Shown here: in pieces, positions 47,879 through 60,623 of the stretch | Layout: each line of letters begins with the position of its first letter | Numbering within the stretch: the stretch's first letter is position 1 | Origin: Streptococcus mitis | GTDB lineage: Bacteria > Bacillota > Bacilli > Lactobacillales > Streptococcaceae | NCBI RefSeq assembly: GCF_002096845.1 | Contig: NZ_NCVK01000007.1 | Location: 28,831 to 92,830 of the forward strand | Direction: 5' to 3' | DNA: 64,000 nt | Notes under the pieces: model-generated | Seen by the model: only the letters and a program-made list of their open reading frames with translations | The model's database searches: none | Told to the model about the DNA's origin: nothing | Translations under genes and position numbers: made by a program

Positions 47879-49159
47879 TTAAATTTTCTCCAAGGCCAAT
47901 CGCAAGTCTTCAATCAAATCCTCTACATTTTCAAGTCCGATAGACAAGCGGATTTGGTTTGGTGTGACTCCTGCTGCTTCTAGGTCTTTTTCTGACAATT
48001 GACCGTGAGTGGTTGTAGCTGGATGAACAACAAGCGATTTAGCATCTGCTACATTTGCTAGGTCAGAGAAGATTTCTAAATGATCAATTACCTTGCGTGC
48101 TTCTGCCTCCCCACCTTTGACATGGAAGGTAAAGATTGAGCCCACACCTTTTGGCAAGTATTTCTCAGCCAAGGCATGATAAGGACTATCAGCAAGTTTT
48201 GGATAGTTGACTTTTTCTACCTTAGGATGATTTACAAGAAAATCAACAATTTTCTCTGCATTTTGCACATGGCGTTCCACACGAAGAGAAAGGGTTTCCA
48301 GTCCTTGGAGTAACAAGAAGGCATTAAATGGTGACAAGGCTGCACCTGTATCACGGAGCAATTGAACACGAACAGCTATAATAAAAGCTGCTGCACCCAC
48401 ATCACGAGTATAGCTCAAATTGTGGTAGCTTGGGTCTTCCTCAACAAATTGAGGAAATTTCCCTGAAGCCTCCCAGTCAAAACGACCACTATCGACAATA
48501 ACGCCACCAATAGTCGTACCATGCCCACCAATAAATTTAGTCGCAGAGTGAATGGCAATATCAACACCGTGAGAAAAGACGTTAATCAAATAAGGTGTAG
48601 CAAAGGTATTGTCAGAAACAAGAGGAATCTGATGCTTATGAGCAATCTCAGCCAATTTTTCCAAATCTGGAATATTAATCAAGGGGTTACCCAAGGTTTC
48701 AATCAGAACAAGCTTGGTATTGTCATTAATAGCTGCTTCCACTTCCTCCAAATTATCAACATCAACAAAGGTTGTTGTGATACCATAGCGAGGAAGAGTT
48801 TCTTTCAAAAGATTGAAGGTTCCACCGTAAATAGTCGAAGCAGCTACAACATGGTCACCAGCATGGGCAAGCGCCAAAATCGTATAAGTCACTGCAGCCA
48901 TACCTGATGCGGTTGCAAGAGCTCCGACACCACCTTCGAGAGCTGCAATTCTTTCTTCAAAAGCAGCCGTTGTAGGATTTGTAATACGAGTATAGATATT
49001 ACCTGGTTTTCTCAAGGCAAACAAATCGGCACCTTCCTGCGTGTCATCAAAAACAAAGGATGTTGTTTGATAAATCGGCACTGCACGAGACTTGGTAGCT
49101 GGATCCACAACTTGACCAGCATGTAGTTGCAAGGTTTCAAATTTAAAATCACGAGTCAT
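47879..49159 (-). CDS. O-acetylhomoserine aminocarboxypropyltransferase/sulfhydrylase
   Basis: PLP enzyme of the Cys/Met metabolism class, MetY-like: makes homocysteine from O-acetylhomoserine and sulfide. 426 residues. PLP lysine in HSATKFIGGHG, YTRITNPTTAAFEERIAALE near the N-terminus, and ASGMAAVTYT. Start ATG 49159 (MTRDFKFETL) with GGAGG seven bases upstream. Its 5' leader is short, so no SAM or other riboswitch fits there. Confidence 0.92.
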   Translation of the reverse strand: MTRDFKFETLQLHAGQVVDPATKSRAVPIYQTTSFVFDDTQEGADLFALRKPGNIYTRITNPTTAAFEERIAALEGGVGALATASGMAAVTYTILALAHAGDHVVAASTIYGGTFNLLKETLPRYGITTTFVDVDNLEEVEAAINDNTKLVLIETLGNPLINIPDLEKLAEIAHKHQIPLVSDNTFATPYLINVFSHGVDIAIHSATKFIGGHGTTIGGVIVDSGRFDWEASGKFPQFVEEDPSYHNLSYTRDVGAAAFIIAVRVQLLRDTGAALSPFNAFLLLQGLETLSLRVERHVQNAEKIVDFLVNHPKVEKVNYPKLADSPYHALAEKYLPKGVGSIFTFHVKGGEAEARKVIDHLEIFSDLANVADAKSLVVHPATTTHGQLSEKDLEAAGVTPNQIRLSIGLENVEDLIEDLRLALEKI

Positions 49160-49274
49160 AAGGCGACCTCCATATAGTTTCATTAAGGATATTGTAGCAC
49201 TATCGACCTATCTTGACTAATACCTCTTTTTTATATTTTGATATAATGAGTGGCTATTACTTCTTACAAAAACG

Positions 49275-49298
49275 AAAAAAGCACGACTCAATCGTGCT
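49275..49298 (-). terminator. Terminator of the formate/nitrite transporter gene
   Basis: AGCACGA CTCAA TCGTGCT, perfect stem with TTTTTT tail on the minus strand. Confidence 0.9.
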
Positions 49299-49305
49299 CA
49301 TTTTC

Positions 49306-50103
49306 TTAATCTACATAAGTATCTTCGTTTTTATTGAGGAAGGCGTATGGAAGACCCATCAAGAGGCCTCCTCCGATAAAGTTTCCGATGAAGGTTACAC
49401 CCCAGTGGCGAAGCATATTCCCAACACCGAAGTTAGCAATTGAATCAGCAGCAACACTGAATTTCACAATAGCGAAAGAAGCAAAATTCGCCGCAATGTG
49501 CTCGTTTGTTAAGAATACAAACATGTAAATAGCTGACAACACAAGCCAAAGTTTGGCACCACCATCTTTGACCAAAACAAATGAAAGAATCGCAATATTT
49601 ACGAAAATATTTGCCAAAATCGCCTCAAGCAAGATTAATTCATTTGAACGGCCCAACTTCATCTCAACAACCCCTGAGATGAAACTATCGTGTGTCAGAT
49701 GTGCATAAGCTGCTGAGTGGGCAAAGCCCCAACCTGCTATCAAGGCCCCAATAAGGTTGAACAAGGTACAGTAAAGTAAAATCTCAGCTGTTTTTCTCCA
49801 AGAGATTTTTTTCAAGAAACTACCAGCAGTCAAAAACATCATGTTTGATGTTACCAACTCGGCATTCAAGAAAACAATGTAGGCCAATCCCCAAGCAAAG
49901 ACAAATGGGAAGAGGAAGCGTCCACTACCTGGTGCAATTTTATTAATCAAGTCAGCCCCAACTGCACCAGCAGCTGTACTGAAAGTTAAGAATGCACCTG
50001 CGAACATAGAACGAATCGCATACTTAAATTTGCTTTGACTATAAAGACTTTCCTTCTTCTTGCAAGCAAATTCAATCTTTGAGATAAATTCTGAAGAAAC
50101 CAT
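49306..50103 (-). CDS. Formate/nitrite transporter family channel
   Basis: 265-residue six-helix FNT protein (FocA/NirC type), a pentameric channel for small monovalent anions such as formate or nitrite. Family helices: SMFAGAFLTFSTAAGAVGAD, then NAELVTSNMMFLTAG and the central GVGNMLRHWGVTFIGNFIGG. AGGAG precedes the ATG. Formate from mixed-acid fermentation is the likely solute in a streptococcus. Confidence 0.92.
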   Translation of the reverse strand: MVSSEFISKIEFACKKKESLYSQSKFKYAIRSMFAGAFLTFSTAAGAVGADLINKIAPGSGRFLFPFVFAWGLAYIVFLNAELVTSNMMFLTAGSFLKKISWRKTAEILLYCTLFNLIGALIAGWGFAHSAAYAHLTHDSFISGVVEMKLGRSNELILLEAILANIFVNIAILSFVLVKDGGAKLWLVLSAIYMFVFLTNEHIAANFASFAIVKFSVAADSIANFGVGNMLRHWGVTFIGNFIGGGLLMGLPYAFLNKNEDTYVD

Positions 50104-50208
50104 AATAAACTCCTAAAAATTTTTTACCTGATAATTATATCACAAACTTTAGAATTAAGGAAGCGTTTTCTGTGTTTCATAAAAGTTTATTTTTATGAAA
50201 ATCTTAAA

Positions 50209-50239
50209 AAATCAGTGAAATCCTGGATTTCACTGATTT
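50209..50239 (-). terminator. Terminator of gyrA-srtA
   Basis: Perfect 14-base arms AAATCAGTGAAATC / GATTTCACTGATTT, three-base loop, then TTTAAG; four bases after the srtA stop. Confidence 0.92.
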
Positions 50240-50242
50240 GTA

Positions 50243-50986
50243 TTAATAAAATTGTTTATATGGTTGATTGAAAGCTGTTAGGATTTCATCAGATGTTTGT
50301 GAATATTCTTTTGTTTCTTTCAAATCACCTTTTACAATAATACGTTCTGTAGCAGCAAGGTCTTCACAGGTTACTAATGTAATCTCATTGACCCCATCTC
50401 TATCATCAACTTCATCAACACGATCCGGTGTAACACGTTTGACTTCACGTATTTCATAAGTATAAACTTTATTTTTATCGGTTAGATAAATCTTCATACC
50501 ATTTTTAGCGTTATCCAAAGGAGAAAATAACATTTTATTAGCATTATTGACACCAAAAATATGATGACTAGCTAGACTATAATTTCCTTTCCCCATCACT
50601 TGATCACGTTTCATCGTACCAGCACCATAGAAGAGATTGACATTATCAAGCCCTTTAAAAATTGGCAGATTCATTTCTAATTCAGGGACTGCAATTCCGC
50701 CGATAACTGGTAATTTTTGAGCATCCCATTGAGAAGCTAAAACCGCTTCAGAAGAGATCGCATTGACAGAATCAAAATCAAAATTTCCTTCTGTATCCTG
50801 ATTTTCTTCTATTTTTTCTTTTGATACCTGACTAACTTGGTACTTATTGGTATTCCAAACTATGAAAATATCACGAATTTTAGCATTAAAAATCAAAGCA
50901 ATTGATAGTAGTATCAGAAATCCTGCTAGGATATTTGTCAGCAGATTTTTTCGTTTGTTTTTCTTCTTATTATTTTTTTGAGACAT
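50243..50986 (-). CDS. srtA: Class A sortase
   Basis: Membrane transpeptidase that anchors LPXTG surface proteins to peptidoglycan. 247 residues: basic N-terminus and one membrane helix (about 15-36), then the sortase domain with His141 in SLASHHIFG, Cys207 in TLVTCED and Arg215 in RIIVKG, the full catalytic set. Its ATG overlaps the gyrA stop by one base (TAATG), so it is co-translated with gyrA. Confidence 0.97.
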   Translation of the reverse strand: MSQKNNKKKNKRKNLLTNILAGFLILLSIALIFNAKIRDIFIVWNTNKYQVSQVSKEKIEENQDTEGNFDFDSVNAISSEAVLASQWDAQKLPVIGGIAVPELEMNLPIFKGLDNVNLFYGAGTMKRDQVMGKGNYSLASHHIFGVNNANKMLFSPLDNAKNGMKIYLTDKNKVYTYEIREVKRVTPDRVDEVDDRDGVNEITLVTCEDLAATERIIVKGDLKETKEYSQTSDEILTAFNQPYKQFY

Positions 50987-53454
50987 TATGCTTCACCTTC
51001 TGTTTCGTTTTCTGTCCCAACTTCTTCTTTTTCTGCCGCTGCAACCGTAGTAAAGGTTACAATTTTAGCATCTTGATCCAGACGCATTACTTTAACTCCC
51101 ATAGTTGAGCGTCCTGTTTGTGAAATATTGGCAACATTGGTTCGAATCATGACACCTGTATCAGTGATAATCATCAAGTCTTCATCACCTTTCACAGTCA
51201 AGAGACCTGATAGAGGACCATTTTTCTCAGCCACATTAGCCGTCTTCATTCCTTTACCACCACGACCTTTTGTTGGATATTCAGTCGCGACTGTACGCTT
51301 ACCATATCCTTTTTCAGTAATGATAAGAACCTCGTCTTGATCAGTAATTACGCTAGCACCAACTACTGTGTCTCCCTCACGGAGATTCACACCTTTCACA
51401 CCTGTGGCGATACGACTCATACCGCGAACGGCTGATTGATTAAAGCGAACTGCATAACCAAACTTGGTACCAATGATAATATCCGTATCTTCTTCTGTCA
51501 ATAAGACATTAATTAGCTCATCTTCATCTTTAAGATTCAGTGCTTTAAGTCCATTTTGACGAATGTTAGCAAATTCCTTAACGCTGGTTCTCTTCACAAT
51601 ACCATGACGAGTTGTGAAGAAAAGATAAGCATCATCACTACGTTCAGACTCAACATTGATAATAGTCTGAATACTTTCGCCTTCATCCAATTTCAAGAGA
51701 TTAACTACTGGTAGTCCTTTGGCCGTCCGACCATACTCGGGAATTTCATAACCTTTAAGACGATAGACACGTCCTTTATTTGTGAAGAAGAGCAGGTGAT
51801 CATGGGTGCTAGTTGACACTAACTCTCGGACAAAATCATCATCTTTGACACCTGTTCCTTGAACACCGCGGCCACCACGTTTTTGAGCAGTAAACTCAGC
51901 TTGGTCCAGACGTTTGATGTATCCCTTGTTAGAAAGCGTAATCAAGACATCCGATTCTTCAATCAAATCCTCATCTTCAAGACTCAATACTTCACCGACC
52001 ATCAACTCTGTACGACGTTGGTCGCCAAACTTACGCTTAACTTCATCCAATTCTTCTTTGATGATTTGAGAAACACGTTCTGGTTTAGCAAGAATATCTG
52101 CTAAATCCGCAATCAGAGCCAAGAGGTCATCATACTCAGACTGAATCTTATCACGTTCTAATCCCGTCAAACGGCGAAGACGCATGTCTAGGATAGCCTG
52201 ACTTTGACGTTCAGAAAGCTTAAACTTACTCATCAACTCAGCTTGTGCTTCCGCATCTGTTTCACTAGCACGGATGATACGAATCACTTCGTCGATATGG
52301 TCCAATGCGATTAAGAGACCTTCTAAGATATGAGCACGCGCTTCCGCTTTTTCCTTATCAAAACGTGTCCGACGAACAACCACTTCTTTTTGGTGCTCAA
52401 TATAAGCATCCAAAATCTGACGAAGAGACAAAATCTTCGGTACACCATTTTGGATAGCAAGCATATTGAAACCAAAGTTGGTTTGCATCTGGGTCATCTT
52501 AAAGAGGTTATTTAGGATAACATTGGCTGAAGCATCGCGCTTAACTTCGATAACAAATCGCACACCTTCACGGTTGGACTCATCACGTACTGCTGTAATC
52601 CCCTCAATGCGTTTTTCCTGAACCAAGCGAACAATATGCTCATGCACCTTGGTTTTGTTGACCATATAAGGAAATTCTGTTACAACAATGCGCTCACGAC
52701 CAGTCTTAGTTTCTTCGATTTCAGTACGAGAACGAAGAACAATAGAACCTTTACCTGTTTCATAAGCCTTATGAATGCCTGATTTCCCCATGACAAGGGC
52801 ACCTGTTGGAAAATCTGGTCCAGGTAAGACTTCCATCAAGTCCTTAGTTGTCACTTCAGGATTGTCCATAACTAACTTCACTGCATCAATGGTTTCACAC
52901 AGGTTATGAGGGGGAATATTGGTCGCCATTCCAACGGCAATACCAGTTGCTCCATTAACTAAAAGATTTGGAAAACGAGCTGGCAAGACCAAGGGCTCAC
53001 GTTCATTGGCATCATAGTTATCAACGAAGTCAACCGTATTTTTATTGATATCACGAAGCATCTCTAGAGCAATCTTGCTCATACGTGCCTCAGTGTAACG
53101 CTGAGCGGCAGCACCATCACCATCCATGGAACCAAAGTTTCCATGCCCATCTACAAGCATGTAACGGTAACTCCACCATTGAGCCATACGAACCATGGCT
53201 TCATAAATAGAGGAATCCCCGTGTGGGTGGTATTTACCCATGACGTCCCCTGTAATACGAGCAGATTTTTTATGAGGTTTGTCTGGAGTAACACCCAATT
53301 CATTCATTCCGTAGAGAATTCGACGGTGAACAGGTTTCAAGCCATCTCGAACATCAGGAAGAGCCCGCGCTACGATAACACTCATGGCGTAATCGATAAA
53401 GCTCGTCTTCATCTCCTTTGTCAGATTGACATTCACTAAATTTCTATCCTGCAT
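50986..53454 (-). CDS. gyrA: DNA gyrase subunit A
   Basis: Breakage-reunion subunit of gyrase. 822 residues from ATG 53454 ([11 protein letters not shown]), with AATGAGG upstream; an ATG at 53469 also exists. Catalytic Tyr120 in QRYTEARM. The quinolone-resistance region keeps Ser81 and Glu85 (HGDSSIYEA), the susceptible state. Residue 114 is Gly, where the pneumococcal sequence I remember has Ser. C-terminal beta-pinwheel carries [12 protein letters not shown] (GyrA box). Confidence 0.98.
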   Translation of the reverse strand: MQDRNLVNVNLTKEMKTSFIDYAMSVIVARALPDVRDGLKPVHRRILYGMNELGVTPDKPHKKSARITGDVMGKYHPHGDSSIYEAMVRMAQWWSYRYMLVDGHGNFGSMDGDGAAAQRYTEARMSKIALEMLRDINKNTVDFVDNYDANEREPLVLPARFPNLLVNGATGIAVGMATNIPPHNLCETIDAVKLVMDNPEVTTKDLMEVLPGPDFPTGALVMGKSGIHKAYETGKGSIVLRSRTEIEETKTGRERIVVTEFPYMVNKTKVHEHIVRLVQEKRIEGITAVRDESNREGVRFVIEVKRDASANVILNNLFKMTQMQTNFGFNMLAIQNGVPKILSLRQILDAYIEHQKEVVVRRTRFDKEKAEARAHILEGLLIALDHIDEVIRIIRASETDAEAQAELMSKFKLSERQSQAILDMRLRRLTGLERDKIQSEYDDLLALIADLADILAKPERVSQIIKEELDEVKRKFGDQRRTELMVGEVLSLEDEDLIEESDVLITLSNKGYIKRLDQAEFTAQKRGGRGVQGTGVKDDDFVRELVSTSTHDHLLFFTNKGRVYRLKGYEIPEYGRTAKGLPVVNLLKLDEGESIQTIINVESERSDDAYLFFTTRHGIVKRTSVKEFANIRQNGLKALNLKDEDELINVLLTEEDTDIIIGTKFGYAVRFNQSAVRGMSRIATGVKGVNLREGDTVVGASVITDQDEVLIITEKGYGKRTVATEYPTKGRGGKGMKTANVAEKNGPLSGLLTVKGDEDLMIITDTGVMIRTNVANISQTGRSTMGVKVMRLDQDAKIVTFTTVAAAEKEEVGTENETEGEA

Positions 53455-53491
53455 TAATAAATGCCTCATTTCACTATTAGTAATTAATAAT

Positions 53492-53500
53492 ATTATACCA
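53492..53500 (-). promoter_or_regulatory. gyrA extended -10 promoter
   Basis: Extended -10 TGG-TATAAT (core 53492-53497) on the minus strand; no good -35. It faces away from the ldh promoter. Confidence 0.6.
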
Positions 53501-53533
53501 TAATGTCCGCCATATTTCAGGTATCCAAATTAG

Positions 53534-54636
<1,103 letters not shown>

Positions 54637-54647
54637 TTTAACTATAG

Positions 54648-54681
54648 ACAACTCCTTGAATCATCAGGGAGTTGTTTTTTT
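54648..54681 (+). terminator. Terminator of ldh
   Basis: ACAACTCC / GGAGTTGT stem and seven T. Confidence 0.92.
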
Positions 54682-54780
54682 CGGTATTTACACTCACATT
54701 ACAAAAAGTATGGAACAAGCAACGATTTACTCTTTAGCTACAGTTGCATTAAATCAAAAGTAAAAACTTTGCCCACATAC

Positions 54781-54829
54781 AAAAAGAGCCCATCATACAG
54801 GCTAGAAAGCTTGATATGAGAGGCTTTTT
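54781..54829 (-). terminator. Terminator of pyk
   Basis: Imperfect long stem built from AAAGCC..TCATA and TATGA..GGCTCTTTTT, directly after the pyk stop (54838). T-rich on both ends. Confidence 0.7.
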
Positions 54830-54837
54830 CATTTTAA

Positions 54838-56343
54838 TTAGCGTACTGTACGGATACGCATTGTATTTGTACGAACAGCTTCTCCAAGTGGTACACCAGC
54901 TACGATAACGATATCGTCACCAGATTGTACAAGACCTGCTTCAACTGCTTTACGTTCAGCGATTTCGAACATATCGTCAGTTGAAGATGGAGCATCTGTC
55001 AACATTGGGATAACACCCCAGTTCAACATCAATCCACGTTCTGTCAATTCGTCGAATGTCAATGCCAAGATGTCAGCATTTGGACGGTATTTAGAGATCA
55101 AACGTGCAGTGTGACCTGTCTTAGTAAGAGTTACAACCAATTTGATATCCATCGAGTTAGTAGCATCTTTAACAGCTGAAGCCATTACTTCTGTCTTAGA
55201 GTTACGTTCAAATGAATCTGAGTTCAAACGACCGTATTCGTTAAGAAGAGTTTGAGCGTTCTTGTCGATTGTAGCCATTGTAGTTACTGACTCAAGTGGG
55301 TATTTACCGTTTGCAGACTCACCTGAAAGCATTGTTGCGTCAGTTCCGTCGATAACAGCGTTAAATACGTCTGATACTTCTGAACGAGTTGCACGTGGTT
55401 TTTCAGTCATTGTTTCAAGCATGTTTGTTGCAGTGATAACAACTTTACCTGCAGCATTGACTTTAGTGATGATCATTTTTTGGTAAACTGGAACCATTTC
55501 GAATGGTACTTCGATACCCATGTCACCACGAGCGATCATGATACCATCAGCAGCTTCGATGATTTCATCCAAGTTATCGATACCTTGTTGGTTTTCGATT
55601 TTAGCGAACAATTGAACATGGCCATTTCCAGTTTCTTCACAGATTGCACGAACTTCGTTCACGTCTTTTGCAGTACGTACAAACGAAATAGCGATGAAGT
55701 TGATACCTTGTTCAAGACCAAAGCGGATATCGTCGTTATCACGTTCAGCAAGAGCTGGGAAAGGAATTTTAGTGTTAGGAATGTTCACACCTTTTTGTTT
55801 AGCAATGATACCATCGTTTTCAACTTCAACTTCAAATTCACGAGTTGCGTCATCTTTAGCAACCACACGAAGACCAAGTTTACCATCGTCAACCAACACT
55901 TGACGACCAACTTCAACATCATCATAGATATCAAGAGCACCAGCAACGTTCAACGCAATCACTTCACGAGTTGATTTGATTCCTTGTTTAGTTGCAACAC
56001 GGATTTTTTCACCAGTTTTGTATGAATACTCTTTAGCTTCACCTTCGAACAATTCTGTACGGATTTCTGGTCCTTTTGTATCAAGAAGGAAACCAACTTT
56101 TTTACCTGCAAGTTTTTCAGCAAGTTTAACAGTTGCCATACGCTCACCTTGTTCTTGGTGGTCACCGTGTGAGAAGTTGAAACGGAATGTGTTAGCACCA
56201 GCTTCAATCAATTTAGCAATGTTTTTAGCTGAAGCTTCAACATCAAGTTTTTCACCCCAGTATCCGTCCTCACCGAATTTTTTACCACCACGGATTTCTA
56301 CCGCAGGACCCAAAGTTGCAACGATTTTTACACGTTTGTTCAT
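54838..56343 (-). CDS. pyk: Pyruvate kinase
   Basis: Last ATP-yielding step of glycolysis, PEP to pyruvate. 501 residues. NFSHGDHQEQ and LLDTKGPEIRTE near the N-terminus, MIARGDMGIEVP with catalytic lysine region, and ATNMLETM. Codon use strongly biased. 58 bases after pfkA on the same strand, the usual pfkA-pyk pair. No leader riboswitch seen. Confidence 0.98.
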   Translation of the reverse strand: MNKRVKIVATLGPAVEIRGGKKFGEDGYWGEKLDVEASAKNIAKLIEAGANTFRFNFSHGDHQEQGERMATVKLAEKLAGKKVGFLLDTKGPEIRTELFEGEAKEYSYKTGEKIRVATKQGIKSTREVIALNVAGALDIYDDVEVGRQVLVDDGKLGLRVVAKDDATREFEVEVENDGIIAKQKGVNIPNTKIPFPALAERDNDDIRFGLEQGINFIAISFVRTAKDVNEVRAICEETGNGHVQLFAKIENQQGIDNLDEIIEAADGIMIARGDMGIEVPFEMVPVYQKMIITKVNAAGKVVITATNMLETMTEKPRATRSEVSDVFNAVIDGTDATMLSGESANGKYPLESVTTMATIDKNAQTLLNEYGRLNSDSFERNSKTEVMASAVKDATNSMDIKLVVTLTKTGHTARLISKYRPNADILALTFDELTERGLMLNWGVIPMLTDAPSSTDDMFEIAERKAVEAGLVQSGDDIVIVAGVPLGEAVRTNTMRIRTVR

Positions 56344-56401
56344 GATTTTTGTGACTCCTTTATATATATGACCTTTTTGGTCTTATTAACTAAATTGTAA
56401 A

Positions 56402-57415
<1,014 letters not shown>

Positions 57416-57447
57416 TTATGCTCCTTTTTCTTTTAACATTCTTATTA

Positions 57448-57456
57448 ATTATATCA
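57448..57456 (-). promoter_or_regulatory. pfkA-pyk extended -10 promoter
   Basis: TGA-TATAAT (core 57448-57453) preceded by A/T-rich sequence; leader about 30 bases. Confidence 0.62.
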
Positions 57457-57491
57457 CATTTGATTTTAAAATTCTTCTATTTTCCGTATTT

Positions 57492-60400
57492 TTAGCGATA
57501 AATCGTTTTCATAACCATTTCATTCAATTTCGCTTCTAATTCATTGGATTTAGCTACAAAATGATGGGGAGAAACGATTGTTTTCTGTTCCTCTTCATAC
57601 CTGATAATGACTGGGATTGGGCCTTTATACTGGTCTAAAATTCTCGAAATTTCTTGATCCGATTCATGATTTTTTACCTGTATCCAAAAGCGTTCAGCAA
57701 CTGCTTCTCTTATTTCTTGTGCAATCATTTGCAGACGACCATCACGTGACTGGATTTTTCCTTTTATATAGTAGAAGGCTCCCTCTTTTATTTCCTGCCC
57801 AACCTGTCGATATAAGTCTGAAAAGAGGGTAACATCCAATTTTTTCTTACTATCATCTACCTGTAAGAAAGCCATGTTTTCGCCCTTTTTGGTACGAATT
57901 ACTTTTATTTTCTGAACTTCAACCAAAATAATAGCGTAGCTATTTTCTGACAAATTCCCAATTGGGGTAATCGGGTAAATAGCCTTACTTGCAATAGCTT
58001 GTAGTGGATGTTTACTGACACCTATCCCTAAAAGCTCTTGTTCCATATAGAATTTTTCTTGATCTGTCCAATCTTCCGATTCCTGCCAACTATAAATAGT
58101 ATCTCCAAACAAACTTCCTAACTCTTTTACAAATTCAAATAGATTAACTAAATTATTGAATACTTTTTGACGATTTTTTTCAAATAAATCGAAAAGACCA
58201 ACTTTTACCAAAGGTTCTAGCAGAGGAAGTTTCAGATAATTCTCAGGTAATTTAGCTATAAAATCTTCAATGTTAGAATAGGGTCTATTTTCAAGAATCC
58301 ATAGAGCTAAATCATTGCTGACTCCTTTAATCGATTTCAAACCTAGATAGATGGCCTTGTTGGCAATTTTATCGTGATAGGGAATAGTATTGATGGACAG
58401 AGGGACTACTTCAAAACCTGCTTCTAAGGCATCTATTACATAATCACTGTTGGCGGAATTCAACATGACCTGATAAAAAATGGCTGGATAATGCGTTTTG
58501 AAATAAGCCAACTGAAAGGCCAAGGCTGAGTATGCATAGGCATGTGACCTGTTAAAACCATAACCTGCAAACTTCTCCATGACATCAAAGACCTGCTCTG
58601 CCTTTTCCGCAGTATGTCCAGCTTCTAATGAACCTTGAATAAAAGAAGCCCTCATCTCATGCATAGCAGAGGCATCCTTTTTCCCCATAGCTCGGCGCAA
58701 AATATCGGCTTTCCCAAGACTAAATCCAGCAAATCGCTGGGCAACCTGCATAACCTGCTCCTGATAGAGCATAATGCCGTAGGTTGGAGCCAAAATATCC
58801 TCCAGCACTGGATCCAGAACCGTCACTCCTTCTTGCCCATGCTTTCTAGCTACAAAATTATTGATATAATCACTAGCACCTGGTCGATTTAGGGAAGTAG
58901 TTGCTACGACATCTTCAAAACAGACTGGTTGCACACGTTTGAGTAGGCGAATGGCACCAGGTTGTTCAAATTGAAAGATACCTTTTGTATTTCCAGACGC
59001 AAAAAGAGCTAGCGTTTCTCTGTCTTCCAAATCAATCTTGTTGATAACTATCTTAACACCTTCTGTTTCAGCAAGCAATTCTTGCATCTTCTGGACAAAG
59101 GTCAAATTTCTTAGTCCCAGAAAATCCATTTTCAAAAGCCCACTAGCTTCAACTCCATGAGCATCATACTGAGTCAGTGGAATTTCATCACCATGCTTTA
59201 GAGGAATGTAGTTGGTCAAATCTTGGTCACTGATTACAACACCAGCCGCATGGACAGAGGTTTGTCTTGGATAACCCTCAATCTTGCAGGCAATTTCAAA
59301 GGCTTTTTGGTATTCTAACTTACTATTGATTTGCTGACGAAACTGGAGATTGCCCTCATAGGCCGACTTAAGATTGTCCCGAAAACTGATTTTCTTAGTA
59401 ATTGCAGATAATTCATACTCTGGAACACCAAAGCGTTTCAAGACATCTCGTAGAGCTTGCTTGGCTCCAAAGGTTGAAAAAGTAACGATTTGAGCTGCAT
59501 GTTTACTGCCATATTTATTGCCAACATACCTGATAAAATCTGGACGATAAATATCAGGAATATCGATATCAATATCAGGCATAGTATAGCGTTCACGATT
59601 GAGAAAGCGTTCAAAAATCAGATTTTTCTCTACTGGGTCAATCCCTGTAATGTCTAAAGCATAGGAAACCAAGCTACCAACTGCTGAACCCCGTCCCATT
59701 CCCATATAGTAGCCATTCGAACGTCCAAAACGCAACAAATCCCAAACAACCAAGAAATAATCATCAAAGCCCATATCATGAATAACAGCCAATTCTTGGT
59801 CTAGACGGTCTTGATATTCTTTACTAGTCAACCCCTTCTGAGCAAGTCCCAGCTCAGCACGTTCTCTCAACTCTTCTACTGCTGGTCTCGCTGGATTAAA
59901 GCGAGGCAGTTTCAAACTAGTATCCAAATCGTAAGAAATACCTGAAATAAGCTTTTCTAAGTTTTCCAAGGCTTGAGGAAATCGTTCTAGGAATAATTTC
60001 TCTAAAGAACTTGCTGATATAAAAACATCTTGTCGCGAGCGTAAAGGGACTTCTCTGAGCGGTAGGTTTTCTTTGATTGCTGTTAATACTTGTAGAACTT
60101 CTCTATCCCTGCTTTCAAAGGCATTTACCCGATAGAGGGGCAAGATTGGATGATGAAATTCGCTGGCTAGTGTTTCCGGATAAACCCCTATATAGTAATC
60201 ACAGCCTAGATTTAACAACTCCAGTCCATCAAAATAAGGCACAATTACCGCAATATCCTCCAAATACTGAGATAAAACTGACCAATTTTTCTCCCCCTGC
60301 ATCTTGGCTGTTGAAAGCTTCATCAACTGCTGATAGCCTACACTAGATAGAGCTAAAAAGCGCAAATTCACATCTTTGTCATCTACAAGCACATTCATTT

Positions 60401-60593
60401 CAAGCCCTAACAAAGGATGAATGCCGTATTTTTTTGTAACCTCTAGAAACTCGAAAGCCCCATAAAGATTGTCAATATCCATCATAGCCAGATGAGTGTA
60501 TCCATAGTCTTTTGCTACTCTCACATACTTGGTGATTGAAATGGCACTCTCCATAAAACTATAGACTGTTTTTGTATCTAGTTGTGCGATCAA
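57492..60593 (-). CDS. dnaE: DNA polymerase III alpha subunit (DnaE type)
   Basis: Replicative polymerase used alongside PolC in Firmicutes, mainly on the lagging strand. 1033 residues. N-terminal PHP domain (YSFMESAISITKYV...; LGLEMNVLV), polymerase core with PDIDIDIPD (metal-binding aspartates) and HAAGVVISD, and C-terminal OB-fold. I choose the TTG at 60593 (LIAQLDTKTVYSF): AGAGGAGA lies eight bases upstream, and the promoter at 60624-60653 would put an ATG at 60620 at the transcript's very start. Confidence 0.96.
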   Translation of the reverse strand: MIAQLDTKTVYSFMESAISITKYVRVAKDYGYTHLAMMDIDNLYGAFEFLEVTKKYGIHPLLGLEMNVLVDDKDVNLRFLALSSVGYQQLMKLSTAKMQGEKNWSVLSQYLEDIAVIVPYFDGLELLNLGCDYYIGVYPETLASEFHHPILPLYRVNAFESRDREVLQVLTAIKENLPLREVPLRSRQDVFISASSLEKLFLERFPQALENLEKLISGISYDLDTSLKLPRFNPARPAVEELRERAELGLAQKGLTSKEYQDRLDQELAVIHDMGFDDYFLVVWDLLRFGRSNGYYMGMGRGSAVGSLVSYALDITGIDPVEKNLIFERFLNRERYTMPDIDIDIPDIYRPDFIRYVGNKYGSKHAAQIVTFSTFGAKQALRDVLKRFGVPEYELSAITKKISFRDNLKSAYEGNLQFRQQINSKLEYQKAFEIACKIEGYPRQTSVHAAGVVISDQDLTNYIPLKHGDEIPLTQYDAHGVEASGLLKMDFLGLRNLTFVQKMQELLAETEGVKIVINKIDLEDRETLALFASGNTKGIFQFEQPGAIRLLKRVQPVCFEDVVATTSLNRPGASDYINNFVARKHGQEGVTVLDPVLEDILAPTYGIMLYQEQVMQVAQRFAGFSLGKADILRRAMGKKDASAMHEMRASFIQGSLEAGHTAEKAEQVFDVMEKFAGYGFNRSHAYAYSALAFQLAYFKTHYPAIFYQVMLNSANSDYVIDALEAGFEVVPLSINTIPYHDKIANKAIYLGLKSIKGVSNDLALWILENRPYSNIEDFIAKLPENYLKLPLLEPLVKVGLFDLFEKNRQKVFNNLVNLFEFVKELGSLFGDTIYSWQESEDWTDQEKFYMEQELLGIGVSKHPLQAIASKAIYPITPIGNLSENSYAIILVEVQKIKVIRTKKGENMAFLQVDDSKKKLDVTLFSDLYRQVGQEIKEGAFYYIKGKIQSRDGRLQMIAQEIREAVAERFWIQVKNHESDQEISRILDQYKGPIPVIIRYEEEQKTIVSPHHFVAKSNELEAKLNEMVMKTIYR

Positions 60594-60623
60594 TTTACAC
60601 TTCTCCTCTATCCTTCTCACTAT

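Noticed and set aside
54710..54763. 18-codon ATG frame between ldh and pyk
   Set aside because: No ribosome site, no promoter and sits between two terminators; possibly a remnant at the rearrangement junction but cannot be shown.
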